A stretch of 32,696 nucleotides of DNA from Chitinivibrionales bacterium (GTDB lineage Bacteria; Fibrobacterota; Chitinivibrionia; Chitinivibrionales; WJKA01). Position numbers and translations under genes: made by a program. The stretch lies in the NCBI GenBank assembly GCA_014728295.1, contig WJLW01000020.1, positions 1 to 32,696 of the forward strand. The letters are read 5' to 3'. Under the pieces are notes generated by a model. That model ran no database searches, had not been told where the DNA came from, and saw only the letters and a program-made list of their open reading frames with translations. Shown here in pieces: positions 9,582-17,532 of the stretch (position 1 is its first letter; each line of letters opens with the position of its first letter).

Positions 9582-10949
9582 ATGACTCAATCGCCGGTTC
9601 CCACCTCAAAACCTGGAGAACAAACAACGAAAAAGCGGCAGCTCAATTTGGGACAGACAATTTCACTCATCGCAGTGGCCATCGGTGGACTGACACTCAT
9701 GGTCGGTGTAGCCGGAGGTGGCGATGCGTACCCTCTTTTGTTTCTGCTGAGCGCATTCGGACTGATTGCAGCCGGAGGGCTGGGACATGCGGCCGCCACT
9801 TTTCTAACGAGGCCGCCCGGCATTCGCAATGAATACACCATGTCGCAAGGCTTGACCCGCAGAGGAACTATCGCCATTTTGATTGCCATAGTATTTGTTA
9901 CCTTCTACATTGTTTATTACTGGTTCGACTCTGCTTTGACCAATCTCAATGCAATGATGAATCCCCTCAGTCAGATGCTACGCCGGAAAAATGCGTCGAT
10001 CTACTTCACGTATGCGGCATTGTATACATTTGCGATTCTGGTCATGGGTGCACGTGCCTTTATGAAATATCGCCACAGCGGGTATCACCAGATTCGTACT
10101 ACGGTAAATATGGGTGCGCAGCTCATTGCCGCTTTTCTAATTCCCGCATTTCTGGTTGCAATCAATGAACCGGAGAAATATGTCAATTACTTCTGGCCAC
10201 TGAGCCAAAAAGATCTGTTTCCCTCAACTGTAGACTATATGCTGAGTGAAGAATTCAAACTTGGCGGATTTCTCCTGTTCTGGTCGGCCGGTTTGAGTTT
10301 TATCGGGGTGCCGGTGTTAACTTATTTCTTCGGGAAGCGCTGGTACTGTTCGTGGGTTTGCGGATGCGGAGCGCTGGCCAATACGATGGGCGATCAATGG
10401 CGTCATCTTTCAGATAAACGTCTCGGCGCCTGGAAATTTGAACGGTTCTCTATTTACAGTGTGCTGTTGCTGATTGCCGGCATCACGGCAATGCTCTGGA
10501 TTCACGAGCTTACCGGCGGAGCGCTGACGGAGTCGTTATCGACCGGGGCAAAACACTGGTATGGCATTCTCATCATGTCGGTATGGGCAGGCGCCGTGGG
10601 AACGGGATTTTATCCGATTCTCGGAACACGTATCTGGTGCCGCTTTGGCTGCCCTCTGGCCGCAATGCTGGGCATACTGCAGAAATTTTTTTCACGATTC
10701 CGGATCACGACCAATGGTTCGCAATGTATGTCGTGCGGAAATTGTTCGGCCTATTGCGAAATGGGAATCAACGTCAAGTGGTACGCGCAGCGGGGTCAGA
10801 ATATTATACGGGCATCGTGCGTAGGGTGCGGAATGTGTGCGGCAGTGTGTCCTCGGGGGGTATTAAGCCTGGAAAACGGTCCGCGGAATAATCGATATCG
10901 CGGAACAATCGATTTGGCACGGCCGACCAAGGGGCGACAGGCGCCCTAG
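9582..10949 (+). CDS. Membrane polyferredoxin (NapH/NosR/CcoG-like 4Fe-4S protein)
   Basis: A 455-residue integral membrane protein with roughly six to seven hydrophobic segments. A membrane-proximal cysteine motif WYCSWVCGCGALAN lies at about residues 255-268 (Cys256, 260, 262). A second motif WCRFGCPLAAMLG lies at about 352-364 (Cys353, 357). Two ferredoxin-type 4Fe-4S motifs follow: CMSCGNCSAYCEMG (Cys382-392) and CVGCGMCAAVCPRG (Cys413-423). The first lacks the usual Pro after its fourth Cys. The start at 9582 is preferred over 9576 because AAGGA then lies six bases away. It follows the flavoprotein by two bases. The paired CxxxCxC/CxxxCP arrangement is that of NapH, NosR and related electron-transfer proteins; no nap or nos genes are nearby. 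Confidence 0.92.
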   Translation: MTQSPVPTSKPGEQTTKKRQLNLGQTISLIAVAIGGLTLMVGVAGGGDAYPLLFLLSAFGLIAAGGLGHAAATFLTRPPGIRNEYTMSQGLTRRGTIAILIAIVFVTFYIVYYWFDSALTNLNAMMNPLSQMLRRKNASIYFTYAALYTFAILVMGARAFMKYRHSGYHQIRTTVNMGAQLIAAFLIPAFLVAINEPEKYVNYFWPLSQKDLFPSTVDYMLSEEFKLGGFLLFWSAGLSFIGVPVLTYFFGKRWYCSWVCGCGALANTMGDQWRHLSDKRLGAWKFERFSIYSVLLLIAGITAMLWIHELTGGALTESLSTGAKHWYGILIMSVWAGAVGTGFYPILGTRIWCRFGCPLAAMLGILQKFFSRFRITTNGSQCMSCGNCSAYCEMGINVKWYAQRGQNIIRASCVGCGMCAAVCPRGVLSLENGPRNNRYRGTIDLARPTKGRQAP

Positions 10950-11081
10950 CAAAAACCCGAACGAGCGCAATTATCACAATAGCCCAAAATTCAATTCGAA
11001 CCCCGATTGACGATGAGCCAACCCCCACAAGGCTGTACCCGATGCAATACAATTCGGTGATTAACTTTATAGCAATGAATC

Positions 11082-12392
11082 CTATCCGAACATCCTCTGC
11101 AAATCATTCCACGTTACGTACAAAAACAACAGAATAAAAAGCGCAACCGCAATTCGATTGATCCTGGCGCGCATATCCGAACTTACCGGTTTGCCCCGCA
11201 TTCCCTCGATAATCAAGAATAGCATCTGGCCGCCGTCAGTAATAACCAGCGGCAGCAAATTGAGCACAGCCAGATTGACACTGATCAAGGCAGCCAGCAT
11301 AATCAGCGCAGAAACGCCTGCTTCTGCTGCTGCAGCACCAATCTGCACGATACCCACCGGTCCGGCAAGCTGATCGGCGGGCACGGTACGTGAAAAGAGC
11401 TGCCCCAGAAACGTAAAAATGAGCGTTGCATATTCCCATGAAGTTGCCCCGGCGCGGCTCATTGCACTCAGCAGGGAATATCTCACTACCCGGGTCGGTG
11501 GACTTGCAGGACGTATCCCCAGCAGATACCGTTGTTCTGTAGAATCGTACTCGGGCACAACTTTGATCGTAAGGCTTTTACTATTGCGACGGACGCGCAG
11601 GCTGGCCGAATCGTTTCCCTTCTGAAATGATGAGATCGCATTTGCAAACTGGAACCAGGAATGTACCGGCTCCCCGTTAAATGCAATGACACTGTCCTGC
11701 GGCTGCAAACGTGACCGCTCGGCCGGAGAATTCTCGGAAATCATACCGATGACGGCAGGAAGTGGCGGACGTAATCCCCCGAGAGGATCGAATCCTTCGT
11801 CTCCCTTGTGCGCCCGATCCGGCTCTAAATGAAGTTGACGCTGTTGACCATTGCGAATGATGGTGATACTGAATCCATTGCCTCGCTCACGGGTCAACCG
11901 CTTTTGCAATTCGTCCCAGGATTCGACCGGCTTGCCGGCGAGTGCACTAATACTGTCACCCGTTTCGAGGCCGGATCGTGCTGCCGCGCTTTTGGGGGCA
12001 ACGCCACCCAGGGTTGTATTCTCATTGTATGCAGGTCTGCTGACTCCCGCCATAAACACGATCCACAGCGCAACAAAGGCAAAGAGGAAATTCGCAACCG
12101 GGCCTGCAGCAGCAACCGCCATGCGTTGCCATACCGGTTTGGAAATGTAGGCTCTCGGATCATCGGTACTTTCTTCCTCAGGATCTTCGCCGGACATTTT
12201 TACATACCCCCCAAAGGGAATTGCACTGATGCGATATTCGGTTTCACCAACTTTGTGATTGACTATCGTCGGACCAAATCCTATTGAAAATGCCAGGACG
12301 CGAATGCCCGACCATTTTGCAATCAGAAAATGCCCGAGTTCATGCACAAATATTAACAATCCCAGCACAATTAATGCCAGCACTATCTGCAT
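11082..12392 (-). CDS. rseP: RseP-like site-2 metalloprotease (M50B) with two PDZ domains
   Basis: A 436-residue intramembrane zinc protease that cuts transmembrane regulators such as anti-sigma factors. The zinc motif HELGH lies at residues 17-21 within the first membrane helix. The third ligand motif is NLLPLVITDGGQ at about 378-389 (Asn378, Pro381, Asp386), where the family usually has LDGG; the Asp is kept. A GFG region and the IPFGGYVKMSGEDPEE segment follow the first helix. PDZ domains lie at about residues 125-190 (GGVAPKSAAARSGLETGDSI) and 215-280 (ISENSPAERSRLQPQDSVIA). AGGAAT precedes the ATG. No anti-sigma factor gene, dxr, or bam genes are in the window, so the usual genomic partners are missing here. 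Confidence 0.93.
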   Translation of the reverse strand: MQIVLALIVLGLLIFVHELGHFLIAKWSGIRVLAFSIGFGPTIVNHKVGETEYRISAIPFGGYVKMSGEDPEEESTDDPRAYISKPVWQRMAVAAAGPVANFLFAFVALWIVFMAGVSRPAYNENTTLGGVAPKSAAARSGLETGDSISALAGKPVESWDELQKRLTRERGNGFSITIIRNGQQRQLHLEPDRAHKGDEGFDPLGGLRPPLPAVIGMISENSPAERSRLQPQDSVIAFNGEPVHSWFQFANAISSFQKGNDSASLRVRRNSKSLTIKVVPEYDSTEQRYLLGIRPASPPTRVVRYSLLSAMSRAGATSWEYATLIFTFLGQLFSRTVPADQLAGPVGIVQIGAAAAEAGVSALIMLAALISVNLAVLNLLPLVITDGGQMLFLIIEGMRGKPVSSDMRARINRIAVALFILLFLYVTWNDLQRMFG

Positions 12393-12447
12393 GATTTATT
12401 CCTGTCCATCTGTGTCTGTGCGTATGGCGTCTTTGGTTCCGAAGGTA

Positions 12448-12612
12448 TCACCCTGCCGTTGCGCCAAAGACCGGCAGGCGATAGCCGCTGAAGAGCCCGA
12501 TATATTCATTGATGATCGGAACAAGATCATCGGCTTGCGGCACCGGTGACGGCCCGCCCGGCAGATAATCCTTTTGCATGTCCAGTATTGTCAAAGCAGA
12601 ACAACCTTCCAT
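12448..12612 (-). pseudogene. Nicotinamidase (isochorismatase-fold) N-terminal remnant
   Basis: A 54-codon frame starting MEGCSALTILDMQKDYLPGG with a strong AAGGAG six bases before the ATG. It continues PSPVPQADDLVPIINEYIGL and stops at TGA after VFGATAG. The opening matches the start of PncA-type nicotinamidases, including the catalytic Asp of the (V/I)D-x-Q-x-D-(F/Y)-LPGG motif and the PVP-xx-(D/E)-x-(V/I)-(I/V)P-(V/L)IN block. The rest of the enzyme (zinc ligands and catalytic Lys and Cys) is absent. The sequence between this stop and rseP in the other frames does not restore it. It is therefore a truncated gene, though it still has its ribosome site and may be translated into a short peptide. 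Confidence 0.72.
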
Positions 12613-12785
12613 AGCGGACTCCTTCCCGGTAAGCTGGGTGATTCGAGTTCGACGGGTTGTTCCATCACCGAAAGCGATTTAGCTATTTTGCCTGTTTCAG
12701 TTTCACGAACGTGCCGAAGGTTTGCCCACCGGGAAATGCTGCAGAATCGAAGCGAATGCCTGGTGTGCCGATCCTCACCACAAGC

Positions 12786-12977
12786 TCATTTCAAAACATC
12801 CTTCGCACGGTAGGGTCGCTTGCTCCCGCTCTTCCAGTTTTTCGGGGAATTCTTGTTGCCGGCTATTTCGTGCTCGGCCTGCAGCCAATCCTGCAGGTCA
12901 TTGCCTCCCTTCCCGCCGCGTTGCAAATACAACTCATAAGCCCGTTCGGCTATTTTTTCCCGGGTTCTCTTCGGCAT
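12786..12977 (-). CDS. DUF2934 family protein
   Basis: A 63-residue soluble protein starting MPKRTREKIAERAYELYLQR. It shows the DUF2934 signature RAYELYLQRGG followed by G-N-DLQDWLQAEHEI, in which RAxELYxxRG and DWLxAExE are the conserved parts. The tail is basic (NWKSGSKRPYRAKDVLK). AAAGGCGG precedes the ATG. The family has no known function and is typically found near stress genes, as here next to a universal stress protein. Composition and start are normal. Confidence 0.85.
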   Translation of the reverse strand: MPKRTREKIAERAYELYLQRGGKGGNDLQDWLQAEHEIAGNKNSPKNWKSGSKRPYRAKDVLK

Positions 12978-13046
12978 AAGATCCGCCTTTCATCACATGG
13001 GTGAAATGTTTCTTTCCCGGCGCAGGGTGCTTCGGGCACGCAATGC

Positions 13047-13859
13047 TTATCGTGCAACTACAACCGGGGTGGTAATTCTGTCGACGACCTCCTGAGCCGT
13101 GTGTTCACCAAATAGTTCTCTGATTGGTCCTTTCGGATCATCTCCGACCACGACAATATCCGCTCCCTGCGTGTTGAAAGTTTTGATGACTTCGCTTGGT
13201 TCATTCGGTGAGTTGGCAGCCTCTACCGTTTGCACGTCGCCAATATCAAAGGCCTGGAGGTAACGCTCCGCCTGGTGTGCGTCCGGTCTGGTTTGCTGCT
13301 CACCTTCCCGGCGCGCCACCAGCAAAACGATATCAGCCTGATATTTTTCGGCCAGGTGGGCCCCTGCACGCAAGGCACTTTTACCTTTCACGCCGCCGCG
13401 CTGGTGCACAAGCACTTTGCCGATATCTTGAGGTTGCCGTGAGACGACTTCCACCATGGATTCCGCTTTGTTAAGGATTGACAAAAAACGCGTTCCAAAC
13501 AGACGAATGATTTTATCCTCGAATACCGGGCCGCCCTTGTCGGGGATGCCGATTACCAGCATGTCCGTAAGCTTCGACAACTCGTACAAGCCGGTAACAA
13601 TCCCATGGCTGTTATACACCCGCTCCGCTACGATGCCTCTCTCTTCAGCCTTTCCAACCAGAGCGGTCACTGCTTCGATCAACAAATCCGGCGGATTTTC
13701 ACCATCCATCTCCTGCGCATGTCTTTGAGCTTGCTCGCCTTCCCAGATGCCGGCCACATACAGCCGGGCGCCAAATTGCGACGCCAGCTTGAGAGCATGA
13801 TCCCGGGCTGCGTGTGCCCATTCACTATCGCCGGCTTTAACTGCTATTGAACGTAGCAT
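13047..13859 (-). CDS. Tandem universal stress protein
   Basis: A 270-residue cytoplasmic protein with two UspA-like domains, residues about 1-140 and 145-270. The start MLRSIAVKAGDSEW at 13859 is preferred, with AAAGGAAG upstream; the frame continues 19 codons further 5' without support. The first domain has the beta-strand LVIGIP and the second ADIVVVGDDPKGPIRELFGEHTAQEVVDRITTPVVVAR (ends of the fold). The GxxGxxxxxxxxxG(S/T) ATP-binding pattern is degenerate in both halves, so it may belong to the non-ATP-binding class. It follows the BON-domain gene by 60 bases on the same strand and precedes the DUF2934 gene, consistent with a stress-response operon. Confidence 0.88.
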   Translation of the reverse strand: MLRSIAVKAGDSEWAHAARDHALKLASQFGARLYVAGIWEGEQAQRHAQEMDGENPPDLLIEAVTALVGKAEERGIVAERVYNSHGIVTGLYELSKLTDMLVIGIPDKGGPVFEDKIIRLFGTRFLSILNKAESMVEVVSRQPQDIGKVLVHQRGGVKGKSALRAGAHLAEKYQADIVLLVARREGEQQTRPDAHQAERYLQAFDIGDVQTVEAANSPNEPSEVIKTFNTQGADIVVVGDDPKGPIRELFGEHTAQEVVDRITTPVVVAR

Positions 13860-13919
13860 GGTTGCACTTCCTTTCTTTGCTCTGCCGAGCTGAAAAGCTG
13901 CAGACAACCTTCTCATTTA

Positions 13920-15431
13920 TCAATAATACGGCCAGGGCGGCGCTAGCTGCAGCTCCACACCGGTGTTATCCTGACGGTGCCGATAGTACCAATAGTAAGG
14001 GCCATACACATCATGAGTTATCTCCAGCTCGTTAATAACATCGCGGGCGCCGCCGTCAAAAGCATTCTCCACAGCAGCCTGGTATTCGCTGCGAGTGGCA
14101 GCAACGCCGCTTAGTGTAACAATGCCGTCATCCACATTAACCTGCACCTGCTCCTGGTCAACAAACGGACTCCAGTATAGCTGATTTTTGACATTTTCAC
14201 GAATCTCCCAGTCCGGTCGGCGCTGCCACGTGTAGCGATAGTCAATATTATTCACCACATCGACAACACCCTTTATTCTGCGGGTGATACGGGCTGCACG
14301 GTATTTTTCAAACGAAGTATGAACATCCCCCGAAAGATATACTGTCCCGTTACGCACGTTGACCCTGATATCAAGCCAGTTGACATACACATCATTCGCC
14401 AGTCTCTCGCGTACGGCGGAAACCAGATCCTGGTCCGGGGGTATTTTTTGCGGGCGCGTCTTGAGCAAATTGATCACCCGCCAGACGCCAACGACATTTT
14501 GCGCGTCTTGTTGCGCCGCCTGTCTGGCGGCCGCATTGCTTACATCACCCTGCAAGGTCAAAGAGCCGTTGTCCACCGAAACCCAGATGTCAAACGGATT
14601 AACACGCGGATCGTATCGGAATGCCTGGAGCACCGCTTTTTCAATGCTGCTGTCATTTTGCGAGACATAGGTTTCTTTCCTGCGCATAGACTCCCGGGCC
14701 CACCATTCCACTTCAAGTTCGGTGGCATCGACCGAGGTCACTCCTGCTACCCAGGCATCCGAAAACGCCCGGTTTTTCTCAGCCAGACTGGCAACCGCGC
14801 CGCTGAGCCTGACCTCTGCGTTGTCCACCGCTACATTGACAAGAAAGTCGTCGATGCGCACATCCCGGCCAAGCCGGCCTTTAATTTCTTCACGGATTTG
14901 GGCATCTGGGCGCTCGCCGTTGTAAGTGATTGCCAGGTTGTTCTCGACTTCTTTCACGCCGCCGACATTCTTGGCGACACTTTGGCAGAGTTGCTTTTCC
15001 TGCCAGGACGTTACTGCGCCGCTCAGGGTGATAACGCCATCCTGTGCGCTGACATCGACTTCGTACAGTTCGGTGGCGGGATCAAGCTGCAGAGCCGTTT
15101 CGACCCGCTTACGCAAATCGGTGTCCAGTACGTTTACCTCTGCTATCTCGATACGATTGATCACGCCGCGCACACCGGTAATAATACCGGCAATACGCGC
15201 AGCACGCTCTTTGGAAAGAAGATTGTCGGACGTGCCGGTCAGGGTGACAATGCCGTCTTTGCAGGCTACATTGATGTTGTTGAGATTGACGACATCATCA
15301 AGCTGGTACTCGGTTTCGATCGCTGAAATTATCGCGCTGTCGGCCGGCGCTTTCGCTTCCTGCGCTACGACCGGTGCGCCTGCCATAACGATCAGAAAAA
15401 ACAGTGCTATTTTTAATTCTGCGTATTTCAT
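13920..15431 (-). CDS. Exported protein with six BON domains
   Basis: A 503-residue protein. The start MKYAELKIALFF at 15431 is chosen because GAGGAAGG precedes it. Residues 1-23 form a signal peptide ending near APVVAQ, so it is predicted periplasmic. Six BON (bacterial OsmY and nodulation) repeats follow at about residues 32-98, 104-170, 176-243, 258-325, 335-400 and 410-475. Each has the pattern (V/I)xVxxxxGxVxLxG followed by A-xx-Axxx-GV-xx-V-xNxL. Repeat 3 is the most divergent (AVDNAEVRLSGAVASLAEK). The tail is Tyr- and Trp-rich (YGPYYWYYRHR). BON domains bind membrane phospholipid and protect the envelope from osmotic stress. Six repeats is more than OsmY (two). Co-location with usp suggests stress-linked expression. 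Confidence 0.9.
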   Translation of the reverse strand: MKYAELKIALFFLIVMAGAPVVAQEAKAPADSAIISAIETEYQLDDVVNLNNINVACKDGIVTLTGTSDNLLSKERAARIAGIITGVRGVINRIEIAEVNVLDTDLRKRVETALQLDPATELYEVDVSAQDGVITLSGAVTSWQEKQLCQSVAKNVGGVKEVENNLAITYNGERPDAQIREEIKGRLGRDVRIDDFLVNVAVDNAEVRLSGAVASLAEKNRAFSDAWVAGVTSVDATELEVEWWARESMRRKETYVSQNDSSIEKAVLQAFRYDPRVNPFDIWVSVDNGSLTLQGDVSNAAARQAAQQDAQNVVGVWRVINLLKTRPQKIPPDQDLVSAVRERLANDVYVNWLDIRVNVRNGTVYLSGDVHTSFEKYRAARITRRIKGVVDVVNNIDYRYTWQRRPDWEIRENVKNQLYWSPFVDQEQVQVNVDDGIVTLSGVAATRSEYQAAVENAFDGGARDVINELEITHDVYGPYYWYYRHRQDNTGVELQLAPPWPYY

Positions 15432-15712
15432 AATGTCTACCTTCCTCTGCAATACAGTTAGTAGCCTAGTCGGCTGGATGCTGCTATTTACCACTCTCAT
15501 CAATTATTTTCTTCCGCAAACTGCATACCAATGCATGCATGCTGAATAAGGCCCATGGAACAGTCGTGCACCTCACCGCTTTTCTGCGTGCACCAATCGC
15601 ATTTTCATTTCTGCGAAATAATTTCCCGGCCGTGCAAATGATTTTTGCCGAATACTGCTTTCCCCGTGCTGAAATTTTTGCTTCTCACTGCCCGTTTCAT
15701 TTTCATTTCATC
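15432..15712. other. Spacer upstream of the BON-domain gene
   Basis: About 280 bases in which the plus-strand frame at 15539-15826 has no ribosome site, no recognisable family and extends into the real small gene on the opposite strand, so I do not call it. The region upstream of the BON gene probably holds its promoter; no clear boxes or repeats are seen. Confidence 0.45.
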
Positions 15713-15853
15713 TCAGGCATTGAGGATCTTGCTCACGTATCCGACGATTGCATCCTTCTGATGTTCAACAAGTGCATAGCGCATCACCAGCAATACGAAG
15801 AAATCGATAACAAGCAGTTTGAGTAACATCTTCACCGGTTGAATAACAAGCAT
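15713..15853 (-). CDS. Small single-pass membrane protein, 46 residues
   Basis: The frame starts MLVIQPVKMLLKLLVIDFFV at 15853, with GGGAG seven bases before the ATG, and ends in a TGA at 15713. The N-terminal half is one continuous hydrophobic helix with two Lys and an Asp embedded. The C-terminal half (RYALVEHQKDAIVGYVSKIL) is amphipathic, which fits a bitopic membrane peptide. I do not recognise a family. It lies downstream of the histidine kinase on the same strand, with a hairpin between them. The coding call rests on the ribosome site, start, and coherent hydrophobic/amphipathic layout. No homology evidence is available here. Confidence 0.6.
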   Translation of the reverse strand: MLVIQPVKMLLKLLVIDFFVLLVMRYALVEHQKDAIVGYVSKILNA

Positions 15854-15887
15854 AGACTTACTCCCGTTAAAATGTAATGGATTGACG

Positions 15888-15903
15888 AGCGCGCACGCGC
15901 GCT
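15888..15903. repeat. GC-rich perfect hairpin between histidine kinase and small membrane gene
   Basis: AGCGCG, loop CACG, then CGCGCT form a perfect inverted repeat of alternating purine-pyrimidine bases. It sits 47 bases after the kinase stop and 34 bases before the start of the 46-residue gene (minus-strand direction). It lacks a T-tract directly after the stem in either direction, so a pause, RNA-stability or protein-binding role is as likely as termination. Confidence 0.5.
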
Positions 15904-15950
15904 TGATTAACTACAGCGCAAATCCAATGCCTGTTAACGGGGGGAGCGTT

Positions 15951-17300
15951 TCACTCCACTTCCGGGAGAAGGAAAAAAAAGGTCGCGCCTTTGCCGGATT
16001 GCGATATCGCCCAGATACGGCCGTTGTGCCGTTCGATGATTCTCTTTACTATTGAAAGCCCGATACCCGTGCCCGTAAATTGACTTTTGCTGTGAGCGCG
16101 CTGGAAAGGATTGAAAATTTTTTCTGCATGCTGCATGTCAAACCCCACGCCGTTGTCTTTCACATAAAAAATTCTGCCCGCCTCGGCGGGGCTGGATCCT
16201 ATTTCGATAACGCCCGGTTTCTGTTTGCCGGTATATTTCCAGGCATTGCGAATCAGATTGTCAAGCGCAAGTTTGATCAAGCGCTTGTCGGCAGAAAACG
16301 TCAAGCCTTCCTGAATGTTTGTTAGCACGCTTCGATTCGGCTCGTTCGCATGCAATTCGTCGAGCAGTTCACGCGCGATCTTCGAAAAATTTACCTGGGT
16401 GAGTTTGAGTTCGGTACGCGAGATACGCGACAGTTTCAACAATTCGCCGATAATATCCGACATACGGGAAATATTCTTGTCGATATGGTCAATGCATTTT
16501 TTTCCATCATCATCGAGTACATCCATATAGCCGGCCTGCAGCACACTCGACATGGCTTTGATATTGTTGAGTGGATTGCGCAGGTCATGGGATACGGAGT
16601 AGACAAATGATTGGAGTTCTTCATTGGCATCCTGAAGCTGCTTGGCATGGCGAAAAGGCTGCTTGCGCGCCTGCACCATCTCAGTCACTTCCATCGCAAC
16701 AACAATAATTCGCTCGACCCGGCCATCTTCACTCATAACAGGAATATGCTCAACGTTCCAGTATGAAACCGGTTTTCCACCGGCTTTTGCCGTGACTTCT
16801 CTGAGCGTCACCGGCTTTCCCGTGCGTACAACTTCTTCGAGCGCAGCCCTTTCGCCCTCACGTGCGGCATCGGGAATTGGCTCACGCACGGTTTTTGCAT
16901 CCAGAGGAATGTGAGGACTAATCGGAGTTCTGCGATAGTATTCATTCGCAATTTCACAGCGAAAATCTTCCGCGCTTATGACGGCAATACCAATTGGCAA
17001 GGCGTCAATGAGCGTCTCCAGATATTGTCGATGCGAGCGATTTTCGATTAGTAAGGTTTGCGGTTCCTGTTCGGAACGATTGCGTTTGCGTTTGCTTTCG
17101 AGTTCCGTGCAGCGCTGTTGTAATTCATCGGCTTTGTGTTCCAGAAGCTGATATTTTCTTTCGAGATCGGCATATCTGGCTTGAATTGGGTAAGCTGGAT
17201 CCTGCATTTTTTGTGCACCCATCCTGCTGTTACCCGTTTGCGATTGAACTTCACTCATATCCGCGCCATTGACACAGGCCTTTACCGTTGAGTTTCGCAT
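15951..17300 (-). CDS. Cytoplasmic PAS-domain sensor histidine kinase
   Basis: A 449-residue sensor kinase counted from the ATG at 17300; a TTG at 17318 in frame would add six residues, and no strong ribosome site decides. Residues about 35-90 form a charged coiled coil (ADLERKYQLLEHKADELQQR). A PAS domain follows at about 90-210 (LIDALPIGIAVISAEDFRCE through VVAMEVTEMVQ). The dimerisation/phosphoacceptor motif VSHDLRNPLNNIKA places the His near residue 238. The ATP-binding domain has DNLIRNAWKYTG (N box), VKDNGVGFD (G1) and TGTGIGLSIVKRIIERHNG (F/G2). No membrane segment or signal peptide is present, so it senses an internal signal or partner. No response regulator is in the window. Confidence 0.93.
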   Translation of the reverse strand: MRNSTVKACVNGADMSEVQSQTGNSRMGAQKMQDPAYPIQARYADLERKYQLLEHKADELQQRCTELESKRKRNRSEQEPQTLLIENRSHRQYLETLIDALPIGIAVISAEDFRCEIANEYYRRTPISPHIPLDAKTVREPIPDAAREGERAALEEVVRTGKPVTLREVTAKAGGKPVSYWNVEHIPVMSEDGRVERIIVVAMEVTEMVQARKQPFRHAKQLQDANEELQSFVYSVSHDLRNPLNNIKAMSSVLQAGYMDVLDDDGKKCIDHIDKNISRMSDIIGELLKLSRISRTELKLTQVNFSKIARELLDELHANEPNRSVLTNIQEGLTFSADKRLIKLALDNLIRNAWKYTGKQKPGVIEIGSSPAEAGRIFYVKDNGVGFDMQHAEKIFNPFQRAHSKSQFTGTGIGLSIVKRIIERHNGRIWAISQSGKGATFFFLLPEVE

Positions 17301-17438
17301 AGTATGCAGAGCTTTCAATTACCATTGCATGTGGATAGTTACGCCGGGCGAAAGAGGCTAACGAGTGGTCAGTGCAGAGAGCATCCTGAGCCTGTACCAA
17401 TATAATAGTATCCGGTTTCATTCGTACGATTGGAGATA

Positions 17439-17462
17439 TTATTACTGAAAATATCGTAATAA
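17439..17462. promoter_or_regulatory. Candidate operator upstream of the copper ATPase gene
   Basis: TTATTAC at 17439-17445 and GTAATAA at 17456-17462 are perfect 7-base inverted arms separated by 10 bases, and GA/TC continues the symmetry inward with one extra base. It lies 70 bases before the copA ATG in an AT-rich stretch, the place expected for a metal-responsive repressor or MerR-type activator site. The sequence is not a recognisable CueR, CopY or CsoR box, so the binding protein is unknown. Confidence 0.4.
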
Positions 17463-17532
17463 ATGCTCATTGCGGCATAGAAATTGCGGTTTTATCGTCT
17501 TCGTCCTCCACAATTAAATCAGGAGCAGTGCA

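Noticed and set aside
14319..15326. A 335-codon plus-strand frame opposite the BON-domain gene
   Set aside because: It mirrors the six-BON coding sequence on the other strand, lacks a start signal and shows no domain.
15539..15826. A 95-codon plus-strand frame in the spacer near 15.7 kb
   Set aside because: There is no ribosome site, no recognisable family and it overlaps the better-supported 46-residue gene on the opposite strand.
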